Source of the DNA: Lophium mytilinum
Taxonomy: Eukaryota > Ascomycota > Dothideomycetes > Mytilinidiales > Mytilinidiaceae
Assembly (NCBI GenBank): GCA_010093605.1
Contig: MU004194.1
Coordinates: 198,908 to 262,907 of the forward strand
DNA length: 64,000 nucleotides
Direction of reading: 5' to 3'
Shown here: positions 9,516 through 22,294 of the stretch, one piece after another
How the letters are laid out: every line of letters begins with the position of its first letter
Position numbering within the stretch: the stretch's first letter is position 1
Made by a program: the position numbers and the translations under genes
Notes under the pieces: model-generated
The model's input: only the letters and a program-made list of their open reading frames with translations
What the model was told of the DNA's origin: nothing
Database searches by the model: none

Positions 9516-11578
9516 TGTATCTACAATAATAGTGATAGCGGATTTGGTGGCGGGATGCTGGTTGCAGGTAGTGAGTGATTGTAGATGCAAGGTGTTGGTG
9601 TATGGACGTTGTCGCGTGAAACTGGAATGATGGTTTAGCTGCTTAGTCACGACGTAACCTATGTCTTATTGCGATCCTGTGACACCACGTGATCATGTCG
9701 CGTATCTACACATCTCCATGTGATACTGAAACCTCGTCCTCAGCCTTTGCGGCTCGGGACCGCATGTGGAATTTGCTCCGTTCTTGACGACCCTCTAACA
9801 ACAGGTTGCTCGGTACGGAGTACAGTCGGCGGTTTCTTAGGCACGATTCTACTGTGCACATTTTTCCAGGCGACGGACCGCCAACCATTAATCTCGCCGG
9901 CTCTTGAGCTTCGTCTACGGGTGGCAAGCTAGTCGCCCTCATGCAGGTGGATCTGTGCATCTGCATGCCATCAGGCATGACCTGAGTTTGGGGCCAGGTA
10001 GTAGCCGCTGGCGACAGGGCCACGCAAATGTCCGCCATCGTCGTCCGCTCACGACTGGCCATAGCCAAGTACGCCTCGGCATCGGGAGCGAAGGATCGCC
10101 AAGTACGCGGAATAACCTCTCAACGCCAATTCTTTCTGTTCCTGCAAGCAGTTTTGTGTCTCTGAGCGTCAGGGGTGCAGTAAGCCCATGCCCACAGCGG
10201 GAATCCCAGGATGCATTCTGCACTGCATATCGAGATGAGCAGCCGGCAATCACCCATAACAGCCGTATTATACCAAGCATGCGAGGCGGCAGCGGTAGGG
10301 ACCCCGCTAGACGGGTCTAGTTTGGATAGATTTGAGAACAGCAGCCGGAGCTGCACGACAGACTCGCAGACACGCGGGGCTCAGACCGTTCCACCCTCGA
10401 ATCAGGCACGAGCGTTGAGACTCGAGACAGCGGGATACGATGCGAGGAAGAAGGCTGTTCGGGGCCGTGGTTGGCTGGAAGCGTGCAAGGACATGACGAT
10501 AGGAGAAGAGCGTAGGAAGCAATTGATCTGAACCGTTCGACTCAATCTATCTGACGCTCATCATGGGCCGATCCGGGCAAGCCTAGTGGGCCACCCTGGG
10601 GAAATCCTGCGCGCCGCTCGCGTTCTTTTGCCGCCATGTCCTGAAGATGCCGCTGAGCAGAGGCCGTACATGGCGTGTGCAGGTGGGAAACATGCGGAGC
10701 GGCTGAGGCCTGCCCCCCAGGCACCACTAGAGCAGCCCCTGGCTGCATCAAGATCTGCAAGCCGACATGCTTCAAACACTGACGCCGCACACCTCCACGC
10801 CATGACGCCCGGTGGCATAGGAGATCGGAGACAGCAAAGGGCCATCCCAGCTCTCCACGAGCGCGCGGAGACGCCGTTGTGAGGCGCTAGATCTCTCTCG
10901 TCCTCCGCCGCAGCATCTGCGTGCTTTGCGCGGGCCGTGCGGGACAGGAAGACCTTCCCCGGCCACCCTAGGCCTGGCTCCCGCTGTGTCTAGCTGCTGT
11001 GCCGTTCGGACTCGCATCTTGCTCAGGAATGTGAGTGTTGAGCGCGCAGTGCATACGGCGGAGCCAGCTTCTTGAGGACGTGGTGCGGACGCACTATTTG
11101 CAAACTCCCAGTCTACATATCCTGCATCCTGCTGTGTTACACTGCCGGGTGCCCGTGCTGCTTCGCCAGAGTCCGCCGTTGTTGCGGTGCGGTGCTTTTT
11201 CAGGGCGTCGGCTCCTGTCAGGGTAGGGCCGGCACTGTCAGGACTATTAGACGTCAGCCCTGCACGGGCACCCTCTTCCGTCCCTCCCTCGCAGAACCTG
11301 GCCTGCGTGTGCATCTTTGTGTGTCCAAGCAGCCAAACCACCGTCTGTACTTTCTTTTGATCTAATGCACATGTTCGGCTGTTCGTCCTATGGCCTATGC
11401 GGATGCAGCGCCACTACTGGGCCTTCCCTCTACTAGTCGTCGAGCCCCCCAATACCCTTTGATGCACTCCTCAACTGCCATGCTGTCAACACGTGTATAA
11501 CGGTAACCAGTCTTCATAACCTGCGTTCCCAATTCCTTCATCTATCAAAAAGCGACTGTACGCTTCTCTCTTACCGCT
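9516..11578. other. Intergenic region, no gene seen
   Basis: About 2 kb of rather GC-rich sequence between the WW-domain gene and the Zn(II)2Cys6 gene. Overlapping frames occur on both strands (for example 10772-11341 minus, 189 codons), but they are Arg/Pro/Ala-rich mirror images of each other with no domain. The last 150 bases are pyrimidine-rich and probably the promoter and leader of the transcription factor. Confidence 0.5.
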
Positions 11579-14361
11579 ATGGACCGTCTGCCCAGTCTTG
11601 TCCCCCCTAACGAGCCTCATTCCTATTTCAACAGAAATCCATCTGCATCTTCAAATGCCGACTCATGGCGATCCGAAAACGCCACTCAGCCCAACCACTC
11701 TAGACCATCGGACGACCACTCTAGTGGTCAGAAGCTACCCAGTCTCCGGTCTCTTTTACAGCCTCAACTCCTAGACTCGAAGCCGCCGGTATCATCTTCA
11801 CCACTAGAGGGGAGAAAATTGCCCCAGCCGTCTCGTGTCTATGATTCGGCAAGCCCTACCTTGAAACGACGGTACGGCAACGACTACTTTAGTCCTCTTC
11901 GCAGCGGAGGCGAAGCGGGATCCACGAGAGCTCCTCCTGTGCTGCATACTCCTCTACAGTACCCAACAGCGCCGAACTCCAGTGCTTGCCTCACACCATC
12001 GTTTCAGCGTCATTCACGCCAGAATCTCTCTGATCCCGTCCAAACCATTCCGCGGCCGTCGTCTGCAGCGTCGGGATTCTACAATCCTCATGGTTCTGTG
12101 ACACCACTCTCTATTCCTGCTCCAACCATTGAGTCATTTGATGTCGCGTCTGTACAGTCTAAACGACGGCACGACCCCTCCTCGCTGCGGGCGCCCACCC
12201 GCTCCACTCAGTGTGTTGGCCAGCGGGAGATCCCTGGTGAGGGATTGTGTTATGTGTACGAGGATGGCTCCTTTTGCCGGGTCGTTATCGACGGTGAGCC
12301 CGTGAACCCGTCATGGGGAATCACCAAGGCAGGGAAACCGAGGAAACGGCTGGCTCAGGCCTGTTTGACCTGTCGGGAGAAAAAAATCAAATGTGAACCG
12401 GCGATCCCAAAATGTCACCAGTGTACGAAATCACAGAGATTGTGCCGAGGGTAGGTGTCCATCCCTCTTCAATCATTGCCTGCAGTTTGGCTAACGCGAT
12501 GGACAGAGGCCTCAGCCAGGGCAGTAATCAAGATGAGCAATCCCCATCAAGTAACTCGTCTATGTTGCACACCCCAGCGATCGAACACATCAGCCCACTA
12601 TCTGGCAGAAATAGCGCTGCCTTAGAGGCACCATTTCCAAGCCAACCTCCACTTAAAACCATCAAAACCTCCGAAGACAACTTTGTATGGAAGTCAGATT
12701 TCCAGAGAGATTCTCGTTTAAACACAGCCACCACTGGACCGACCTTCGAGACTCATCCGTCTCATACCCTCTCTAAGGAGCCTCCATCAATAGGCAGAAC
12801 ATCTTCTCAGCACAGTCTCTTGATGGAAGACCAATTAGAGTTGAACTGGGAACAAGATCCATATGAAGCGGATCCGAAACTCACATCTTCTCTCCTGGGT
12901 CTCTACTTTACTCACGTAGGGAGTGTGACTTATTGCATGTTCCCGAGAAAGCAATTTCTTGTTTGGGTAGGAAAGTGTCGAGACAAGTCTCAGGATGATC
13001 GAATGCTTCTCTACATTCTCCTTGCCATGGGCTCAGTATTTGCTTCCGACGCGGGACAGCGTTCTGCGGGAAAACGATTTGCTGAGATCGCCGCTCATGC
13101 AGCTAGAAAGAGATTTGGGAAATTCAGCTTGCAGCTATGCCAGACTAGGCTCATGCTTGCACTATTCTACTTCGCTAGAGGGAAATCTACGGAAGCATGG
13201 GATTATTCTGGTGCCAGCTTGCGAGCAATCAGCGCTTTGAGACTGAACACAGAGGAGGGAGTGATGGATTTCCCTGAAGATGATCTCGACTATGGATTCG
13301 ATCGACCAACATTGGAGGAATGCCGTCGACGGACTTTCTGGTCGGGATTCCTAATGGATGTAAGTGTGTCATCGTATTTACAGGCCACCGCTCTTACTCT
13401 AATCTTCCGGCAGCGGTACAACGGATTCTGCGGCGGCACAGTTTGTTTTCTTCAACCCGAAGATACGTTCCTTCGTTTGCCTTGTCTAGAGAGCGACTTC
13501 GGATCGCCGTCTCCGCGAGAAGCGGCACTGTTTGATTTCGAGTTTTTCAAAGAGCCCCAGTCGAATGTGCCACCGAGCGCAATGACCCATCTTACCCTAA
13601 TTTCCGCCATCTGGGGAGAGGTTCTTCTGTTTACTTCCCGAGCTATCAATCGACCGGGCCAATCCTACTCACAACGGTACGAGGAATTCTACGATATCAC
13701 CTGCCAAAGACTTGACGGGTGGCGGAACAACCTTCCCTCTCATCTCCGCTTCACACCTTCAAACCTCGACGACAGCTTCGCAGCCGGTTCCTCGGGCACC
13801 TTTATCAGCCTTCACGCCCTATACCACGCGACACAGATGCGTATGAATCGTTACGCGCGAAACGCAACCTTTACTCCATCTACCCTTCGCCGCAATATCT
13901 CCAGGGCGAACATCAGCGCAACCGAGTTCATAAAAATCATGCAGGTGCTCGCCCCTGCAGCACGCCACGATCGCCGCCCAGACTTCCCTCCCGAATACAT
14001 TCTGACTACACCCTTCTCCGGCTATGCTCTCATGCTCGCCGTCGACGTTGTCAGCGCCGGCGGCACCGTCGCTAGTCTACCCTCCCTTATAGAGTCCATT
14101 AGCACCGCTCTCCCTGCGGTTGCTGAGCTGGCGGATTTCTGGGCAAGCGCAGAGGTACAACACAAAGCCATCTTCTCGCGGCTGAAGCAACTAGCTGAGA
14201 TTGCCCTATCGGAAGATGATCGCGCGAGAAGCGGGCCAATTTGGAGGTCGAGCGGTAGTTTGGAGACAAGTTTCGCGAAGAAAGATGATGTGATCTACGG
14301 GATTGAAGACCACGCCTTTTTCGACCTCTTGAATGGGGACATGATGAATGAGGAAGAGTAG
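11579..14361 (+). CDS. Zn(II)2Cys6 fungal transcription factor, 890 aa
   Basis: Three exons: 11579-12450, 12507-13359 and 13414-14361. The second intron (13360-13413, 54 nt, GTAAGT..CAG) contains no stop and keeps frame. Removing it restores the family-typical FLMD-RYNGFCGG junction. The first 260 residues are Ser/Pro-rich and disordered. A short segment rich in aromatic and charged residues (GLCYVYEDGSFC, then GKPRKRLAQ) precedes the binuclear zinc cluster at about 261-289 with six Cys (CLTCREKKIKC ... CHQCTKSQRLC). The middle of exons 2-3 matches the fungal transcription-factor middle homology region (PF04082): ARKRFGKFSLQLCQTRLMLA, RAISALRLN and CRRRTFWSGFLMD. It should be a nuclear DNA-binding regulator. 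The zinc cluster sits far from the N-terminus, unlike Gal4. I cannot assign a pathway or named orthologue. Confidence 0.9.
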
Positions 14362-16276
14362 CTAGAGATGTACTGGGCTTTTCCTATGAAATCGGTTGCT
14401 GCTGCTTGTTGAAATAAACTTTGTAATATTTCTGGGTTGCTGTTTGTAGACCAATATGGGTCGGCGTATTGGGTTTTGCGTTTGCTTTATGAGCGAAGCC
14501 GACTAGAACAAGAGTTGTTTGTTTGGACGGTGTCAAGATAGATATCAGTCTTGCTCCGCTCACGAGGAGATCACCATAATGTATAGAATATAGTGGATAT
14601 GTTACCAAGAGATTCGGCGAAGATATGCGAGTAGGCGAATAATAACTCTTGAGCTGCGTAGAAGAGGTGGGTTATGCAGGACGAGCTAAAGCGATGCGAT
14701 TGCGGGCATGCAAAATTGCTCTTCGAAAACAGTACAATCTATTAGGGATAGTGACAGGCCCGCTTTAACGAACACGATCGCCTGCTTCTCGTTATTCGGA
14801 CACGCGAAGAAGACGCGCGCTCTGCTCGGCGCGGTCAATGGAGTAGAATCCCACAGGATTTCCAGCAAACAGCACATCCCAATCACTTCGAGCAGCCTTG
14901 GTGCCTATAGGATCTCGTGTTTGTCCAAAAGTACGAAGGATTCTCCATCCTTAACAAGGCACACACGGCAACCTCCGCCTTCCCGTCCTCATCTCACGAC
15001 CGCCCAACACGGAGCGACAGCAAGACATCTCACTCATCTTCCTTCCACCAAAACCATCTTTCCACACATAATATGTACGAACCAGTTGACACCGCCTGCG
15101 CAACCTCACCCAGCCGGAGCCAGGCACCCACGCAGCCAGCTCTAATAGGTTCGAGCTCCCTCTCCGCACCTCCAAATCTCGGCCCAGCAATATACGCCCC
15201 CGCCGCCGGTACCCAGCCGTCTGACAGAATGCCATTCAGAGGGGCGGCGGACGGGGTGCTGGGTGAACTGTCTTGGGTGCGTTGTTGAAGGAGGACAGAA
15301 GTCGGAGGCTGGGAAGATTTTTTAAACCATGCGCAGGGTGCGCTAGTAGGGGAAGGTTTAGACGAGGCGCTAGTCAGAGTCACGTGCTGAGCACTCCCAG
15401 CATACAGTGCGAGGGCTGCGAGATTTGCACATGGGTCAAGGTTCTTGACGTATCGGAGGATTTGGGTTTTAAAAATTGTATACTTGTTTTCTAGTTTCAA
15501 AGGGCTGAATGCTACTCTAAAGGCATCTTCTATAAACCTCCCCTTCTCGATAGCGATCGCATCCGTTCCAAATTCAAAGTGCATCCTTGATTGCCAGCAT
15601 GAATCCAAGTCTCCGAAGATAGAATCTATCCATCACCATCCAGGAGATAAGTGCTTGATGGGACTGAGGTGTACAGTACAAGGCCATAAGTCTGGGCACA
15701 TGAACTCACTTCTGCTGGGCTTCCAACTTCTTCACTCGACACCACTGTTCGGGGTAGCTTGGCAGCTTGGTTGCTAAACAGCCACTTAGCTAAGAGAGAG
15801 TCTAATCTGTAGTGCTTGGACCTCGACATTGCCGCTGGATCTCGGAAATCTTGTGGCGGTACCCCAGCAGTGGTGAGCCAGTGTGCCCAGATTTATGGCC
15901 TGTTACTGTAGGTGCTCTTCAGGAACGCGCAAAGATCGTTCTTCGCAAAATGAAAAGGCAAAGAAACGACTTTCGTTGTTTTGTTACTTTGTGGGGTTTT
16001 TGATGCAGCGAGTTCGCGAAGGCTAATGCGTGTCTCTATGGGTGCCGATTGTCTCAGCTCCGGTATACAGGCGAGAGCTTCACCAAAGCTTCACCAAACG
16101 GTGTTGGGATTCGGTTCCTTCCTTGGCCTACAGATCGGCGGCTGTAGTGGGTAGATACCATTCGTGGGATATATTCCGTTGAAACTTTGGTCTCTTATAG
16201 TGTTGAGATTTAGCCTCTGCGTCGCTGTTGACGACGGGACATCGCAGTGTTGGAGTCTGGGCAGAATAGACGCTTT
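14362..16276. other. Intergenic region, no firm gene
   Basis: About 1.9 kb. One minus-strand frame (ATG at 15584 to stop at 15030, 184 codons) is the only long one. It has no recognisable domain, and its last third reads antisense to an equally open plus-strand frame, so I do not call it. Nothing else is supported. Confidence 0.4.
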
Positions 16277-17206
16277 TTATTTTTCCCCGAGAAGGAAGGC
16301 TGGGAGATGATAGTAGGCCCGGTTTGTTACGGCTTCGATATCTTGACCTTGGCCCGTAAATCCAGGAGAGAGAGAAGTGTACGGCCCATGATGGCGTCTT
16401 GCAATTGCAGCTTTATCGTTTCGGTCTTGAGCTATGAGACTAGGAGGGATCACTGGCGCTACGTCTGGGCGAGGATTGCGAATGGAATAGAAGCTTCTTT
16501 TGATTGCAGCTTCTTCGTCTCGGTCTGCAGCTGTGAACCCAGGAGGGATCGCTGGCGCCACGTCCGGGCGAGCAGTGTGTGTTGAATAGAGACTCTTCGA
16601 AGTGGCAGCTTCGTTATCCCGGTTTTGCGCCGTGATTCCAGGAGGACTGATTAGTGTCGGGCGTGGGCGAGAAGCGCGAGTCGCGTGAAGCTTTCTTTCC
16701 ATCTCGGCTTCGCCATCTCGCATTCGTTCACCCTGGCCGTGCTTTTCAAACGAGAGGGCCTGGGATTCGAGTGTATGGACATTCCGGGTGGTTAAGCGTT
16801 GGGGACGAGGGGAGACGAGCTCTACGGTAACATATGAGGTGCGAAAACGAGTGACGACTTGGGTGTTGTCCTGTTTTCTGGCTCTCTGAGTAGAGGGATA
16901 CATGCTCGGTGGTGAGAGGTATGAGTAGTGTTTCCGTGGAAGAGGGCGTGAAAGAAATTCGTATGTAGAGCCCGGGGCATACAACTCGTGCTTTGGGTAC
17001 GCTGGGCTGTCTTGTTGTAGCACTGTGTTAGGCACTGGCAGTAAGTGTCTATTGGTGTAAAGGCGTAGTCTGTGTGCTGCGATCGTGGCATGTTTGTAAG
17101 GATCTCGCGCGCGCTCTGATCGCGCTCTGACTTGGAATCCATGGTTTTGGGTTGACGGAACCGTGGTTTGGTATGCGATTTGAGGGGGCGTACGATGGCT
17201 TGGCAT
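16277..17206 (-). CDS. Orphan protein with degenerate ~33-residue tandem repeats
   Basis: The minus-strand frame is open for over 400 codons (17518 to 16277). The first in-frame ATG is at 17206, giving about 309 residues. Because the frame stays open to 17518, an upstream exon may be missing. The protein is Arg/His/Tyr/Ser/Thr-rich with no membrane segment or known domain. Its C-terminal 125 residues consist of four degenerate repeats of about 33 residues, each with the pattern RPxxxPxIPPGxTAxDRDxE followed by AAxxRSxYS; the last copy is shortened. Repeats and composition suggest a disordered or surface/scaffold protein. Open-frame length and repeat conservation at the protein level support coding, but it may be lineage-specific. 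Confidence 0.5.
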   Translation of the reverse strand: MPSHRTPPQIAYQTTVPSTQNHGFQVRARSERARDPYKHATIAAHRLRLYTNRHLLPVPNTVLQQDSPAYPKHELYAPGSTYEFLSRPLPRKHYSYLSPPSMYPSTQRARKQDNTQVVTRFRTSYVTVELVSPRPQRLTTRNVHTLESQALSFEKHGQGERMRDGEAEMERKLHATRASRPRPTLISPPGITAQNRDNEAATSKSLYSTHTARPDVAPAIPPGFTAADRDEEAAIKRSFYSIRNPRPDVAPVIPPSLIAQDRNDKAAIARRHHGPYTSLSPGFTGQGQDIEAVTNRAYYHLPAFLLGEK

Positions 17207-18455
17207 CGGTCCCTGAACACGCTGAGCTTGCCGATAACGAGGCTCGTATGGTACTGTGCTATGCTGGCTATGGGGTTTATAGGATCCTCCATGCTGGGTA
17301 ATTAGTGGTGGGGTCGTGGGAGCATGTTGGCTCTTTGAGTATTGATAATGAACCTCACCTTGTGGTCTTGCGACATGAGAGTGATTGATGACTAGCTCCC
17401 TATAATGAGTAGGATAATCCAGGCTGTAATACTGACAATCAAGTTGGTGAACCTTGTCTCCAGTCCCGCTTTGCTGCGAAGCCCAAGAACCAACATGGTA
17501 TGAAGGATCCAACGGCAATTAGTCCCATGACCACCAAAATTCGAGTCGCTCTGCTTTCAGGTTTCTCAGTCCCTCTATTCGTTATTCCGATAGTCAGTCG
17601 CACCTGGAACAAGCGCGAGTCCCCAAGGAACGTCGTTGTTAGGTTCAAAGTGATACTCCTACAAGTCCTCCGTACCGGGGTATATGCCCCACGTACGACA
17701 GGATTCGTGGAAAGCCTTTTCTCCACCAGCAATGTATCAAAGCTCAAGGTTTTGATCACGTTGGTCGCCGTTCTAAATGTGCTGACTGTTCTCTAGGTAC
17801 TGCCAAGGCTATGGGCGCAACCCCGGCAATGGTCGTGTATTTGCCAGGAACAACTGGTAGGTAGATACACTCCTGTGATGTGTGAACGTAGTGAAAGGAG
17901 GCTCTCCGTCAGATGAAATGATGTCATATCCATGCAGTAGCGAGAATTTCTGGCTTTGTTATCTCGTAGACTATGCTTTGCACTGGTCAGAAACCCGAGC
18001 AAGTCATAAGGGGAGAGATTTTAGGTTCCAAGGTTCTGAGACATATATGGGCGGAGGTTTGTGAAAGGGTGAAGTCAAAACCGTGTTAAAATATGTGACA
18101 GCGTTCCTATTCATGTGGTGTAGCCAACGGTCGATTTGAGCCAACACGATTAATCCCGCAAATCCTGTACGCGAATTTTGATGTCCATGATCTTCTCTTA
18201 TTGACATGAGGACGGAGTCCGAGCTGGAGCTAGAAAAGGTGTATTGAAGTCTTGTCGAACTTCTAAGCTATAAGTGTTTCTCGAATGCAGCTGAGAAGTT
18301 ATCGTCATCGGAAGCAAGGGATAGTCTTGAGAAAGGTCTTAGCACATTCATCGTATATTGGCGTAGTCTTCTGGGAAATAGTACTGAGGATGGATAAATA
18401 CCGCTATCCATGTCCAGCCCCACCACACGCTTGGGTCGAAGTCCTGTATCTTCAT
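17207..18455. other. Intergenic region; possible upstream exon of the repeat protein
   Basis: No independent gene is supported. The frame of the repeat protein remains open to 17518 and overlaps another minus-strand frame (17439-17759) with a hydrophobic stretch. A spliced N-terminus cannot be built with confidence. Position 17800-18455 shows nothing. Confidence 0.4.
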
Positions 18456-21095
18456 TCACCGACCAATCATGCTGCGGCTGACCGGCCCATTGGCTTGTGC
18501 GTCTGCCAAAGGTGATCTAATTCGTCTTCTCTTTGACGAGGTGTCAGTAGTGTCTTCTCGTATGCGTTTACCCCCGATCTTTTGCCGCGTTTCGTGTGCA
18601 GAAGACATCGGTGGTGTGGGTAGAACAGAGGCGCACTGTTGTGTTAAGAATGACTCCAGAAAAACATCGGTGTCCGCACGAACCAAAACTGGCAGCGCTT
18701 TGGACGTTTTGGAAGCTCTAATACCAAGTCCCTGGGTGCTGCAAGCGTCCACGGAAAATCCGGTCATCGATTGTGAGCATGACGACTGAGTAGCTGATGC
18801 TGGTGGAGTTTCCTGGGAACTTCTGGTCGTTGTTCGCTGGGTGGTCCTGTTGGTTTGCTGTGAAATACTGAACCGTTCTTGGTACCTGGAAATGCGTGCG
18901 AAGACATCCGCAGCAATACCATCAGAGACCACATCAGCTACAGGCATACCTAGAGCCTCCTTCGCCATCCGAGCTAGTTCCTCCATACACACAGCATCTT
19001 TCCACGTTCGGTCTCTATGTATCTTCGTGATTCGTGGATGTCTTAGCATGAAGAATGGCTCGTTGGAAGGCTTATCGTATCCGCTTCCTAGAACTTCGAC
19101 CACGAACGGTTCTTTGAACGCTACTTCCATTGGCCGATCATAGCCATAGTTCTTGACTATATCGAAAGGTTGAAGTTCATGACCCTCTAGATACTCTACA
19201 GAGTGGAAATGGCCATGCTGATTGAGATGGGCGAGGTCTGCTTTCGGGATGCAGCTCTCCGACTTGATGACCGCGACGATTTTGAATCTGGGTTTCCCTC
19301 CAAAACGGACAGAGTCCCTGTTCGTCAAGCAGCCAAGATAGAAATCTGTCCAACGTATCGATCTGCCCATTCCAGTCTTCAACGCCAGCATCGAGTCATA
19401 CCGAGCGCCAACAACTGCAAAGTCGCCAACGTCTTTAGAGCCCCCCATATCCGCAAGATAATCTTTTTTTAACTTTACGAAGTAATTCGGAAGCCATTCC
19501 CCATGCAACGCCTGGAGAGGAAAATACGGGGAACAAGCAGGCTTTAGGATATAGCCTTCATGTTTGAGCGCCAGTGCGCGTGCAAATAAATCCTTCAACT
19601 CTTCGGCTCCGGTTGATCTGAAATCTAGTAATGTCCATTCTGAACGCATGGCTCGTCCTGGGATGTATCTCACGAGTCTCCTCAACACATCCCGGCGCAG
19701 TTGTAGGCCTTGGCTTATAGTAATATCCTCGTCGAGAAGAAGAACATCGAAGAAAACTATCATGAGATGTTCATAGTCATGACACTGTGAGTCTCCAAGA
19801 GCACCCATGAATGAGCCTGATCGGGAGACGTGCTTGCGAATCTTGTGAAACTCCAAGATTTTCTGCTCTCGATCGCTGTACACAACAAGCTCGCCGAGCA
19901 ATATGCATTTTGACTTGACTAGGCAGTCTGGCGTTCCTATTCGAAGGGCCGCTTTGATAACACTATCTGCAATCAGTGTGATACCATTGGTACGTACTTG
20001 GAATGTGTTGCTTACCTCTGTAATGCACGACGATCCTGTGTCGAGTCCTTGCCACTTTTCGAAAAGATCTGGATACAGTTATTCCCTTTCTCCAGGTTTA
20101 CGTGGATCTCGCAATATTCTGATAAGCTTTAGACTTTTGTTGAATCAACGCTATTTTAAGCCGATCATTACTTACCGCCATCATATTTGACATCAGCCAG
20201 CCATACGCGTTGGCCTAACATTTCAAAACAGTTCTTCCAAGACTGTCACGGAGATTAGCAAGATATTGTATTACCGAGACGACTGACTCACCCATGCTTT
20301 GCGGAACCGAGGCCTTCCGACTTTCACTCCAACTGTAGGGCGTAGGTGTTTTGACGCTTCAATCCGCAATAATTTCTGGAGTCCTATGTCAGGCTTGGAG
20401 TCGTAACAGCTCAGAGGACCCTTGAGCAAATCGAATACAGCCTCGAAATCGTCCTGGAAATGCAGCAATTCTGGCAGGAGGAAATGATATTGAGTCAACA
20501 CCAATTTCTCGTCTAAGGCCACTGTACTGAATTGTTGCAGTATCACGCGCAGGAACCATTTAATTTCCCAGGACCGCATTTTGATCAAGACTCCTTGGAG
20601 TATTTTGTCCGTATCCACACTGAAGTTCCGTCTCGATCTTATGACCGGACTAGAGAAATGACACTTAGCAGCTAATTGCTCTAAAACATCGAGGATTTTG
20701 TCGACGGTGATAGGATCTCCCATTAAAGAGCCGTCCCACTCTTTTGTTGCACGTTGTGCACATGCCGGCATATCATCATTACCCCGTTCGCTATATTTGT
20801 AAAGCTGGGTAATTTGAGGTGGTCTGAACCTCATCAAGGTGGAAATCTTTTTGGCAAGCTTCGCCTCTTGCATCCCATACACCATATCTTTCCGGCGTTC
20901 CGGAAAGAGAATCGAGAGAATGGCGGGTCCGTTGGTAATAGGCTCCATAAGCGTACCTCGATGTTTAGCGAACCATTCCACTATGATGGCTCTTCTTCTC
21001 TGGTCTGCACGGACTCTCGGAAGTGGGGGTTCGCGCTGTGTAACCTTTTCGAGGTTTTCAAGTACTTGACATACTTCGCTGAACTTGAACGCCAT
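18456..21095 (-). CDS. ATP-dependent DNA ligase, fungal non-canonical (Lig4-like) family
   Basis: Four exons (21095-20292, 20242-20176, 20118-20016, 19962-18456) give 826 residues. Introns of 49, 57 and 53 nt interrupt the region around the catalytic lysine. The N-terminal 265 residues match a ligase N-terminal helical domain. Motif I is KYDGEY, with the adenylated Lys at about 287, assembled only after splicing (GGC G|AA). Later motifs are visible: the motif III-type strand HLMIVFFDVLLLD, motif IV KHEGYILKP and motif V YFVKLKKDYL. An OB-fold-like region follows. The C-terminal 150 residues are Ser/Thr-rich and end with a basic nuclear-localisation-like stretch (SKRRRIRSP). There is no BRCT domain, unlike Lig4, and motif I carries Tyr where classical ligases have Arg. 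It probably seals nicks in nuclear DNA; its repair pathway is unknown to me. Confidence 0.88.
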
Positions 21096-22294
21096 AGTGT
21101 CAAGACTGGTTTATTCGGTTCCTCGAGACGGAAATGGCGCTTTTCAGTTAGTATTGTATGGTTGATAGAGAATATACTAGTAGATGGTTGGCGTGAAGTG
21201 AAATATTTGCAGGTGCCTAGCAATAGTACGAAAGGTGAGAGAAACGTGCCCCGGGATGAGCTTTGAGGTCACAGCAACTCTTGACGCCAGTCTGTAGTAA
21301 TAGCGCTGACTTTTAAGTGAGATGAAAACCCAATGTGTGTGAAAAAGCCGGAGTGTTCAAAAGGTAGAGGAAGGTCTAGGTGGTCGTATTTCTGCTCGAG
21401 TTCAACCACTTCGGGAGGAAATTGTCAGGAATCTATTGACAAGGGCCTAGGGACTCAAATATCCCACGTCAATTCGAGATATCTCTGTATAGTTTCACTG
21501 ATTTGAGACTAAGGGGCCGTTTTCTTCGTTTGATTTTGTGGCCAAAGTCGGGGTTAGAACATAGCCAGGGAAACCCCACAGTCAAGACCGGTCTAGACTG
21601 TGCTAGATGAAATAGCATGGCCAGAACGCTCCGAGCTGGAGGAGCGCTGGCAACGGTCGTTGAGTCTTGAAGGTGATCGTTTGAAGTCTTCTGCCTCGTC
21701 CTGCTCCAACCCCGACTTGTATCGTTCAGAAGAGAACCATGTGCGCGAAGCGATGATGAAGTAAAAGGTATGATGAGTGATATTGGTATACTCAAAGTAA
21801 TGTTTGATGGCTATTAAACAGAGAAGTGGGGGGAGAGTCTTGGGATGGAAAGATGAGAGATGCGATGATTGTTGTGATAATAAAACGCGCCGCGATCGGC
21901 TTTGTCTTCTCCCAAAGAAAGCACGCTAGCACACGCCATCACCTGCTCATCCTTCTCGGGACGCGTTTCTTTCATCCTGAGTGCCTTCCATCGAACAATT
22001 GCCCCGTCGCCGCTTTCACACTGGAAGACTATTGAGGCGAAGACGCAAATAATCGAACAAAGGCACGCTCAATGCCTGTCCACACCGCTTCATCCGGCTG
22101 CCAGACGTCATCATTCCAGTCACCGCGCAACTAACCTACATGCATCTAGATTGCATGCGCGCGTCGAGCTGAACAGCATTCTCTTTGTTTGCAACTGCGC
22201 CCACTAACTTACAGCGTCATTGAATTAACAATAGCCAGCTCCCTTCAACCTCTACCCACCTGCCTGCCTTCGATCCTCACCACTAACACCTACA
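21096..22294. other. Shared upstream region of the ligase and the DUF1295-like gene
   Basis: About 1.2 kb between two divergent genes, holding their promoters. Small frames at 21469-21795 and 21902-22207 show no domain. The 100 bases before 22295 are CT/CA-rich, as expected for a leader. Confidence 0.5.

Noticed and set aside
10772-11341. 189-codon minus-strand frame
   Set aside because: Mirror of GC-rich frames on the other strand; no recognisable motif, no leader or intron signals.
15151-15165. GGTTCGAGCTCC, a B-box-like sequence
   Set aside because: No accompanying A box, stems or T-run; chance match.
15030-15584. 184-codon minus-strand frame
   Set aside because: Longest frame in its gap but no domain, and its 3' third is antisense to another open frame. 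Kept only as a remark in the intergenic entry.
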